From positions 1 through 40,127 of the forward strand of contig DXHA01000068.1 of assembly GCA_019113675.1 (NCBI GenBank): a stretch of 40,127 nucleotides of DNA. The letters run 5' to 3'. Every line of letters starts with the position of its first letter. Positions within the stretch are counted from its first letter, which is position 1. This stretch comes from Candidatus Yaniella excrementigallinarum (GTDB lineage: Bacteria; Actinomycetota; Actinomycetes; Actinomycetales; Micrococcaceae). Below, one piece after another: positions 33,776 through 40,127 of the stretch. Made by a program: the position numbers and the translations under genes. The notes beneath the pieces are model-generated. The model was not told the DNA's origin. It did not search any database and saw only the letters and a list, made by a program, of their open reading frames with translations.

Positions 33776-35799
33776 ACACGAAAAATTCCGGATCCACAGA
33801 ACCGCTTGAGGTTTCATCAGACGACACTGCGATGTCGCCGCAAAGCGACGAACAGCGCATAGCTCAGGAAGCAGCCGCCGCCGAGATCGCAGCACAGTAC
33901 GATGCTGAATCACGGACACGTACAACGACGTGGCGGCCACTGGCGATGCTCATTACCGCCGTGGCAGCATTCTTGGCGCTTTACCATATGTACACCGCTT
34001 ATTTTGGTACGCCGCCAACGCTGATCCATCGTTCCATTCACGTCAGCGCCATCCTCTTTTTGATCTTCCTGCTTTATCCGCCATTCCGTAAAGCACAGGG
34101 TAAAACCTGGCATCTTATTGATGCGGCCTTAGCCGTCTTGTCGCTCATACCCACCCTGTACTTAATTATCAACTATGAAAAGCTCGTACTACAGGCTGGC
34201 CGATTCAGCGAAACCGATATTCTGGTAGCCACCTTGCTCGTCGTCCTCGTCTTGGAGGCAGCCCGTCGTGTGTCAGGCATGGCGTTACCGATTCTGGCCA
34301 TTTTGTTTATTCTCTTTGGCCTCTTCGGCCGCGATATGCCCGGAATTCTACGACACCGTGGTTACGATTGGGACACCTTGGCGTACAACTTTCTGGCCAC
34401 AACAGAAGGCATTTTTGGTACCGCAATTGGGGTATCAGCCACCTACATTATTTTGTTTATTCTCTTCGGTGCCTTCCTGGCCAAGTCAGGAATGTCTACC
34501 CTGTTTAATGATCTGGCGCTGGCCATTGCCGGCCAGACTCGCGGCGGCCCCGCCAAAGTGGCGGCCATAGCTTCAGGTTTCATGGGTTCTATCAATGGAT
34601 CTGCGATTGCCAATGTCGTATCCACTGGGGCCTTTACGATCCCGATGATGAAAAAGGTTGGGTATTCCAGAACCTTTGCCGGCGCGGTGGAATCCACGGC
34701 TTCGGTTGGTGGCCAGATTCTGCCACCGGTGATGGGTGCCGCAGCGTTCATCATGGCTGAAACACTGGGCGTGCCCTACACCACCGTGGCAATTACCGCC
34801 ATTGTTCCTGCTCTGCTCTACTACATCAGCCTGATCGTCCAAATCCACTTGCGTGCCACACGGGAAGGTCTCAAGGGTGTTTCCCGTGAAAACTTACCGG
34901 CAGTGTGGGATGTGCTTAAAGAACGCGGACATCTGCTCATTCCACTGCTGTTTTTGATTTACATGCTGTTCTTTTCTGGGCGCACGATCCTATATTCGGC
35001 GTTACTGACCATCATTGTCACCGTTGTTATGGCGACCCTGCGCAAAAGTACCCGCATGAACATCACAGATATTATTGGTGCACTGGAAGACGGCGTACGT
35101 CAGACGCTGGGTGTAGCAGCAGCCTGTGCAGCAGTGGGCATCATTGTTGGAGTGGTTACGCTATCCGGCTTCGGCGTGACGCTAGCCGGAGCCATCGTCT
35201 CACTCTCCGGAGGGATTCTCTTTTGGACCTTGGTGTTCACGATGTTGGCATGCCTGGTGCTGGGAATGGGCCTACCATCCATTCCGGCATATATTGTTAC
35301 AGCCACCATGGCCGCACCGGCGTTAACAACGCTGGGTGTAGAACCCATCGTCGCCCACCTGTTCGTGTTTTATTTTGGGCTGTTCGCTAACATCACACCC
35401 CCGGTGGCTCTGGCAGCATTTGCTGCAGCCGGCATATCTGGTGGCAACCCGATGCGCACCGGATTTGCCGCGTTGAAACTTGCCACCGCCGGTTTCGTTA
35501 TCCCCTTTATTTTCGCCTACAGTCCTGAGCTATTGCTGCGTGACGTCACAGTTGGGGAAGGCGTCGCTGTCGTCGCCACCGCATTAATCGGCATCCTTTT
35601 GTTGTGTACTGCTATGGAACAGCACTTCATGGTGAACATGTCGTGGTATTTAGCGATCATTATGGCCATCGGCGCGATTATGATGCTCAATAGCGACATG
35701 GTGTTCTCAATACTTGGCGCCGGTATCGGTATCGCGGTGCTGTTAGTACAAATGGCGAAAGCTAAAAAACTTGGACGACTTGCGCTGCAATCCATCTAA
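33772..35799 (+). CDS. TRAP transporter permease, fused DctQ-DctM (4TM/12TM) type
   Basis: 675-residue permease that imports the TAXI ligand with Na+ or H+. A polar Glu/Gln/Ala-rich tail (1-45) precedes the helices. The small DctQ-like part (about 50-170) leads into the DctM-like part with GGPAKVAAIASGFMGSINGSAIANVVSTGAFTIPMMKKVGY, VGGQILPPVMGAAAFIMAE and GMGLPSIPAYIV, all typical of TAXI-associated fused permeases. About 16-18 hydrophobic segments are visible. It completes a three-gene operon. After it, 131 bp hold a weak hairpin (arms 35892-35897 and 35905-35910, then a T-run at 35916-35920) before the DoxX gene. Confidence 0.94.
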   Translation: MNTKNSGSTEPLEVSSDDTAMSPQSDEQRIAQEAAAAEIAAQYDAESRTRTTTWRPLAMLITAVAAFLALYHMYTAYFGTPPTLIHRSIHVSAILFLIFLLYPPFRKAQGKTWHLIDAALAVLSLIPTLYLIINYEKLVLQAGRFSETDILVATLLVVLVLEAARRVSGMALPILAILFILFGLFGRDMPGILRHRGYDWDTLAYNFLATTEGIFGTAIGVSATYIILFILFGAFLAKSGMSTLFNDLALAIAGQTRGGPAKVAAIASGFMGSINGSAIANVVSTGAFTIPMMKKVGYSRTFAGAVESTASVGGQILPPVMGAAAFIMAETLGVPYTTVAITAIVPALLYYISLIVQIHLRATREGLKGVSRENLPAVWDVLKERGHLLIPLLFLIYMLFFSGRTILYSALLTIIVTVVMATLRKSTRMNITDIIGALEDGVRQTLGVAAACAAVGIIVGVVTLSGFGVTLAGAIVSLSGGILFWTLVFTMLACLVLGMGLPSIPAYIVTATMAAPALTTLGVEPIVAHLFVFYFGLFANITPPVALAAFAAAGISGGNPMRTGFAALKLATAGFVIPFIFAYSPELLLRDVTVGEGVAVVATALIGILLLCTAMEQHFMVNMSWYLAIIMAIGAIMMLNSDMVFSILGAGIGIAVLLVQMAKAKKLGRLALQSI

Positions 35800-35930
35800 G
35801 CCGCAGACAGATACTGTTTTAGCCCTGGTCGTCTTGAGTAAGAGTTCACGTATCTAGGTCAGTCAGATGAAAATGTATCCTCGATGAGGTCGAGGCCGTT
35901 CTGTGGCCTCAGCTATTTTTGGAGGACTAT

Positions 35931-36293
35931 ATGAAAATTGTGAACACGCTAGGCAGAGCAGTCGTCGGTACTGCTTTTATGATGTTCGGCTATGAAGCGG
36001 TTAAAGAACCCGGCGGAAGAGTACAGGCTGTGGAAGCCCTCGGGGTGCCTCAACCCGAATTGGCTGTGCGAGTTAACGGTGCCGCGATGATTGCTGGTGG
36101 GGCAGCCTTAGCCACAGGTATATGCGCACGAACAGGTGCTGCTGGATTGGCACTAGCCTTGGTCCCCACATCGTTGGCTGGACACCCATACTGGAAAGAA
36201 TCGGACGATAGTAAGCGATTTTCAGAGATTATTCACTTCCGAAAGAATATGGCTCTAGCGGGCGCCTTGGCTGCATACGCCTTTAGAAAGTAG
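35931..36293 (+). CDS. DoxX-like small membrane protein
   Basis: 120-residue membrane protein starting at ATG 35931, with GGAGG five bases upstream (an in-frame upstream start at 35919 is less likely). About four hydrophobic segments are present (GRAVVGTAFMMFGYEAV; AAMIAGGAALATGICA; GLALALVPTSLAG; MALAGALAAYAF). The pattern, including GHPYW and HFRKNMALAGALA, fits DoxX-family proteins of actinobacteria. Some members take part in thiol redox homeostasis in the membrane. No redox cysteine pair is obvious, so the function is uncertain. Confidence 0.8.
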   Translation: MKIVNTLGRAVVGTAFMMFGYEAVKEPGGRVQAVEALGVPQPELAVRVNGAAMIAGGAALATGICARTGAAGLALALVPTSLAGHPYWKESDDSKRFSEIIHFRKNMALAGALAAYAFRK

Positions 36294-36306
36294 CTCAGTA
36301 GAAAAA

Positions 36307-36334
36307 CGCGCCACCGGTGTTCTCCGGTGGCGCG
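36307..36334 (-). terminator. Terminator after inositol-3-phosphate synthase
   Basis: Perfect 11-bp GC-rich stem (arms 36307-36317 and 36324-36334) with a six-base loop. Five A stand before it on the plus strand and read as a U-run for minus-strand transcripts, 22 bp after the synthase stop. It may also serve the convergent DoxX gene, though without a U-run. Confidence 0.88.
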
Positions 36335-36356
36335 CATAGTAAGAAGGTTTTGTGGT

Positions 36357-37445
36357 TTAGCGTTCGATATCCCCAGCGATGAAGGCCTCAACCAGATCGT
36401 GGGCCTGTTCATCGTGGTGCTGTACCGGTGGGGACTTCATGAAGTAGCTAGACGCCGATAAGATCGGTCCGGCAATTTTACGATCCAGCGCAATCTTTGC
36501 AGCCCGAATCGCATCGATAATTACACCGGCTGAGTTCGGAGCGTCCCAGACCTCAAGCTTATATTCCAGCGATACTGGAGCATCACCAAAGTTTCGCCCT
36601 TCTAAGCGCACAAAAGCCCATTTGCGGTCATCCAGCCAGGAAACATAATCTGATGGGCCAATGTGGACGTCGTCGGCGGCAAGATCGGCCTTCATATTCG
36701 AGGTCACTGCCTGGGTTTTCGAAATCTTTTTGGATTCCAGGCGCTCGCGTTCCAACATGTTCTTAAAGTCCATGTTGCCGCCAACATTGAGCTGGTAGGT
36801 GCGGTCTACGGTGACACCGCGGGACTCAAAGAGTGCCGCCAGGGCACGGTGGGTGATGGTTGCACCAATTTGGGATTTGATGTCGTCACCAACAATGGGT
36901 ACTCCGGCATCGGTGAACTTCTGGGCCCATTCTGGGTCCGAAGCGATAAACACCGGTAGCGCGTTGACAAAAGCAACACCGGCATCCATGGCAGCCTGGG
37001 CATAGTGCTTAGCAGCCTGTTCGGAACCTACCGGCAGATAGGCGACCAAGACGTCGACCTGATCAGCTTTGAGCTGTTGGACCACATCAACCGGTTGGGC
37101 TTCGGATTCTTCAATGGTCTCACGGTAATACTTGCCTAGTCCGTCCAGGGTTGGCCCGCGCAGTACTTTGACACCGGTTTCTGGGACCTGGGTGAGTTTG
37201 ATGGTGTTATTTTCTGACGCGCGCATCGCTTGTGAGATGTCGAGCCCGACTTTTTTGGCGTCGACTTCAAACGCGGTGACAAACTCGAGATCCGACACAT
37301 GATAGTCGCCGAATTGTACGTGCATAAGGCCTGGAACTGTGTCGTCACGTGCGGCGTTCTTATAGTATTCAACGCCTTCGATGAGTGAGGTAGCGCAGTT
37401 GCCCAGACCGGCGATTGCCACGCGAACTTTTTGGTTGGACAGCAC
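36357..37445 (-). CDS. ino1: Inositol-3-phosphate synthase (actinobacterial type)
   Basis: Converts glucose-6-phosphate to inositol-3-phosphate, the first step to inositol phospholipids and mycothiol. The 362 residues show the NAD-binding [18 protein letters not shown] (8-25), [17 protein letters not shown] and [15 protein letters not shown] motifs of the short archaeal/actinobacterial class. The start is GTG 37445 with AAGGAG four bases upstream. In Micrococcales this gene usually lies near the rpsF end of the origin region beside a GT87-type gene, which matches the neighbour here. With trxBA it belongs to thiol homeostasis in a broad sense, since mycothiol needs inositol. Confidence 0.97.
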   Translation of the reverse strand: MLSNQKVRVAIAGLGNCATSLIEGVEYYKNAARDDTVPGLMHVQFGDYHVSDLEFVTAFEVDAKKVGLDISQAMRASENNTIKLTQVPETGVKVLRGPTLDGLGKYYRETIEESEAQPVDVVQQLKADQVDVLVAYLPVGSEQAAKHYAQAAMDAGVAFVNALPVFIASDPEWAQKFTDAGVPIVGDDIKSQIGATITHRALAALFESRGVTVDRTYQLNVGGNMDFKNMLERERLESKKISKTQAVTSNMKADLAADDVHIGPSDYVSWLDDRKWAFVRLEGRNFGDAPVSLEYKLEVWDAPNSAGVIIDAIRAAKIALDRKIAGPILSASSYFMKSPPVQHHDEQAHDLVEAFIAGDIER

Positions 37446-37559
37446 GAGACTCCTTGGATGATGTGTTTAAGCCTTGAATCTTTTGTATTGTACGACAGAT
37501 TATCGGCCGTACGCCTCACGTGATGCGGTATAACCACCTGTATCGGTAGACTTTTGCTC

Positions 37560-39062
37560 ATGGCGAGTGAACACGACATGTTGAGGGTAAAAGATCCGAG
37601 GTCACAGCACCCCGGTTCCGGCCACAGCAGAATTTCACCGCGCGGCAAATACACCATCGCTGGACGAATCCGCACCAGATTTACCCCCGCACGCATTCTC
37701 ATCCTGCTAGTAACACTGGCCGCCGTGGTTGCTGCCGTACTTAAAACCCCGTGCCGGGTGGGCGGCTGGGGCGCACCCGAGGTCTATTTTGGGGGTTGCT
37801 ATGCCGACTGGACGGGACTGTGGACTTCACGCGGTTTCGCTGATGATCCATGGGCCCCTTTCCGTACTGACAGCACATTTGAATACCCCGTCCTCATCGC
37901 CGTGATTGCGTCCTTACTCGCCTGGGTCGCCCACGGGCTTGCTGCGCTGGCTGAAATCCTTGGGGTGGAAGCCGGCGCCAATCTGATCTTCTATGACCTA
38001 AACTTTTTGGCTGTGGTTGCGCTGTGGATGGTCATCACCATACTGGTGGCCAAGCTGGCCGGGCTACGATATTGGGATGCAACCATGGTCGCAGTCGCCC
38101 CGGGGATTATCTTCGCCGGGTTCATTAACTGGGATATGTGGGCTCTCGCCTTACTTCTAGCGGCCATGTGGGCCTTTGCCAAACACCGCTACGGTTGGGC
38201 AGGAGTCCTCATCGGATTGGGTACCGCCGTCAAAATTTTCCCATTATTACTGCTGGGCGCCATCACCGTACTGGCCATCCGCACCGGCCGTTACTACCCA
38301 TTGCTTATCACTACCGCTGGTGCTGTGACTACCTGGACACTGGTCAACCTGCCGCTGATGGTGTTCAACCCCGACGCATGGTCGGTCTTTTATACCTATT
38401 CGGCCGAACGAGCGCCAGGCTGGTCATCACTGTGGCACGCCTATGGCATGGCCACCGGCACCCAGATCAGCGGCGACAAATTGTCCGCATATGCCTTTTG
38501 GTCCTTCTTTGTTGCCTGCGGGATTATCGCTGTGCTCGGACTAACCACACGACACCGCCCGCGCCTGGCCCAATTGCTGTTTCTGATCGTTGCGGCCTTC
38601 ATTTTAGTCAATAAGGTCTATTCCCCACAGTTTGTGCTCTGGCTGATCCCACTGTTAGTGCTTGCCCTGCCCAACTGGCGTGACTTCCTGATCTTCTCCG
38701 CAGCTGAATTACTGCACTTTTGGGCCATCTGGGGCTTCTTATCGGGCCAAACCTCCGGTTACGAAACCCAACATCTGATGGATGAAAAAATCTATCTGGC
38801 CAGCGTGGCACTGCACGTCACCGTGCTGATCTACCTGATCATCCGAGTCATCGTCGATATGTACGACCCAATCCACGACCCCGTGCGCACCGCCCTTCAA
38901 GAACAGCACCACTCACAGCTGCCCGTTGACGACCCGCTGGGTGCTGAGTTCGACGGCGCCGACGACGTTTTGGTGCTGCGCCGTACTCCACACGATGCCA
39001 CAACCTTTCAAGACAACCTGGACTCCAAGCGCCTAGACTCGGAACATGACCAGCTACCTTGA
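37560..39062 (+). CDS. GT87/DUF2029-like polytopic glycosyltransferase
   Basis: About 500-residue membrane protein with roughly 10-11 hydrophobic segments. It contains the family pattern (YADWTGLWTSRGFADDPWAPFRTDSTFEYPVL in the first loop; GLGTAVKIFPLLLLGAI; NKVYSPQFVLWLIPLL) of GT87-type mannosyltransferases that use polyprenyl-phosphate sugars outside the membrane. The substrate is unknown; lipoglycan or arabinogalactan-like assembly is plausible in an actinobacterium. The start is uncertain: TTG 37554, ATG 37560 and ATG 37578 are in frame and none has a good binding site. The acidic C-terminal tail is cytoplasmic. The 3' end overlaps the next gene by 17 bases. Confidence 0.8.
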   Translation: MASEHDMLRVKDPRSQHPGSGHSRISPRGKYTIAGRIRTRFTPARILILLVTLAAVVAAVLKTPCRVGGWGAPEVYFGGCYADWTGLWTSRGFADDPWAPFRTDSTFEYPVLIAVIASLLAWVAHGLAALAEILGVEAGANLIFYDLNFLAVVALWMVITILVAKLAGLRYWDATMVAVAPGIIFAGFINWDMWALALLLAAMWAFAKHRYGWAGVLIGLGTAVKIFPLLLLGAITVLAIRTGRYYPLLITTAGAVTTWTLVNLPLMVFNPDAWSVFYTYSAERAPGWSSLWHAYGMATGTQISGDKLSAYAFWSFFVACGIIAVLGLTTRHRPRLAQLLFLIVAAFILVNKVYSPQFVLWLIPLLVLALPNWRDFLIFSAAELLHFWAIWGFLSGQTSGYETQHLMDEKIYLASVALHVTVLIYLIIRVIVDMYDPIHDPVRTALQEQHHSQLPVDDPLGAEFDGADDVLVLRRTPHDATTFQDNLDSKRLDSEHDQLP

Positions 39063-40127
39063 TGATTTAGCCGACTTTATCCACACCTGTCCAACCCCCT
39101 ACCATGTCACCGCCGAGGTCGCCGCCCGCGCCACCGATGCCGGATTTACCATCATCGACGACGCACCAGGCCCGTTACCAAGCGCTCCTGGCGGATACGT
39201 GTTGGTCCGTGATGGTGCCGTCATCGTCTGGCGCATCCCCGAAAACCTACCCGAGCACCCGACGTTCCGTATTGTTGGGGCCCACACTGATTCGCCCACC
39301 TTCCGCGTCAAGCCCACACCCGATAACACCTCTGCCGGATACAGCCGCGTAGGTGTGGAAGTCTATGGTGGCGCACTGGTGAACTCCTGGCTGGATCGTG
39401 ACTTGGCTTTTGCCGGTCGACTCATCACCGACGACGGCGCACATCTGGTGCATACACCCGCCATGGCCCGGATACCACAATTAGCCATCCACCTGGATCG
39501 CAGCGTCAATGAAGGACTAAAACTCGACCGCCAACAGCACCTGGTCCCCATTATTGGAATCGGCGAACAGACCAACATCATCGAAGCCGTGGCGCAGCAC
39601 ACCACAATCGATCCCGCCGATATTCGAGGCTTTGACTTAGTCCTCACCGATACACAGCCACCGGCCACCTTCGGCATTGACGATGCATTCTTTGCCGCCC
39701 CACGCCTGGATAACCTGGTCTCCGTCCACGCCGGATTGCGCGCCATCTTAGACGCCGAATCAGAGCACATCACGGTATTAGCGGCCTTTGATCACGAAGA
39801 GGTCGGTTCCGAAACCCGCACCGGTGCCGGTGGGCCAATGTTGGACGAGATGCTGCAGCTGATTCTGGCCAGTCAAAATATCCCCGCACAGCTACACCGC
39901 AGTGTTATCGCCCATTCCACGTTGTTATCTGCCGACGGCGGTCATTTGGTGCACCCCAACTACCCGGAACGCCACGATCCTGAGCATCGACCACAGCCAA
40001 ACGCCGGGCCGATCCTAAAGGTCAACGCCACCCAGCGTTACCTCTCTGATGGTCGTGGGGCAGCAAAATTTAACCGCTGGGCCGAAAGCGCTGGGATTCC
40101 ACACCAAGTGTTCGTCTCAAACAACAA
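39046..40127 (+). CDS. M18 family aminopeptidase (partial, 3' end outside window)
   Basis: Metallo-aminopeptidase of the M18 (aspartyl aminopeptidase) group; 360 codons are visible from ATG 39046 (MTSYLDDLADFIHTCPTPYH) to the window edge. Visible hallmarks are the N-terminal SPTPYH-like motif (TPYHVTAEVA), the zinc-binding VGAHTDSP (His80 with Asp82), NSWLDRDLAFAGR, the metal-binding Asp in RLDNLVS and FDHEEVGSET. The second half of the active site is partly present. It begins inside the last 17 bases of the glycosyltransferase gene, so the two are probably transcribed together although their functions look unrelated. Confidence 0.92.
   Translation, partial: MTSYLDDLADFIHTCPTPYHVTAEVAARATDAGFTIIDDAPGPLPSAPGGYVLVRDGAVIVWRIPENLPEHPTFRIVGAHTDSPTFRVKPTPDNTSAGYSRVGVEVYGGALVNSWLDRDLAFAGRLITDDGAHLVHTPAMARIPQLAIHLDRSVNEGLKLDRQQHLVPIIGIGEQTNIIEAVAQHTTIDPADIRGFDLVLTDTQPPATFGIDDAFFAAPRLDNLVSVHAGLRAILDAESEHITVLAAFDHEEVGSETRTGAGGPMLDEMLQLILASQNIPAQLHRSVIAHSTLLSADGGHLVHPNYPERHDPEHRPQPNAGPILKVNATQRYLSDGRGAAKFNRWAESAGIPHQVFVSNN

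Noticed and set aside
34879-34892. parS-like GTTTCCCGTGAAAA inside the TRAP permease gene
   Set aside because: Only 12 of 14 with a mismatch in the core and one at the edge, far from the array and within coding sequence. Probably chance.
35892-35920. Hairpin plus T-run upstream of the DoxX-like gene as a terminator
   Set aside because: The stem is only 6 bp and the T-run starts five bases after it. It also overlaps the ribosome binding region, so I mention it only under the permease.

Overview
The window is the replication-origin region of a Gram-positive, high-GC-type actinobacterium. Gene order, protein sequences and frequent GTG/TTG starts fit Micrococcales and most likely Micrococcaceae, in a relatively AT-rich member; the family-level guess is inference from gene content. 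I see no rRNA, tRNA, CRISPR array, insertion sequence or phage gene.

Layout. (1) Bases 1-9217, minus strand: dnaA, dnaN, recF, dciA (DUF721), gyrB and gyrA, the last cut by the window edge. DnaA-box clusters lie on both sides of dnaA (7065-7696 and 9238-9635), so oriC is probably bipartite. dnaA is preceded by a seven-codon leader ORF with a strong ribosome binding site, whose stop overlaps the dnaA start. (2) Bases 9636-16807, plus strand: rpmH, rnpA, yidD, yidC, jag/khpB, rsmG, parA and parB. parA and parB, normally adjacent, are separated by about 1.87 kb of AT-rich DNA without a credible gene that carries eight parS sites; a ninth lies inside the parA 5' end. This centromere-like array is the most unusual structure here. 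(3) Bases 16916-22763, minus strand: a NUDIX hydrolase, murJ, a membrane protein with a remnant kinase N-lobe and a discoidin-like domain, then trxB-trxA. A promoter matching the SigR/SigH oxidative-stress consensus precedes trxB. The sigM and cwlM-type genes seen at this place in mycobacteria are absent. (4) Bases 22875-26653, plus strand: CCA-adding enzyme, a small DedA/VTT-like membrane protein, and formate-tetrahydrofolate ligase.

(5) Bases 26659-31961, minus strand: an unrecognised 386-391-residue protein, an 875-residue membrane-anchored copper nitrite reductase fused to a polytopic membrane domain and an extra cupredoxin, and an MHS-family transporter with a possible operator over its leader. 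(6) Bases 32250-36293, plus strand: a tightly overlapping TAXI-type TRAP transporter operon (binding lipoprotein, DUF1850 lipoprotein, fused permease), then a DoxX-like protein. (7) Bases 36357-40127: inositol-3-phosphate synthase (minus), a GT87-like membrane glycosyltransferase and a partial M18 aminopeptidase (plus).

Together the left half is the conserved initiation, segregation and envelope-biogenesis core, and the right half is metabolic and transport content of more variable kind. All functional calls come from reading motifs by eye; no database search was run.
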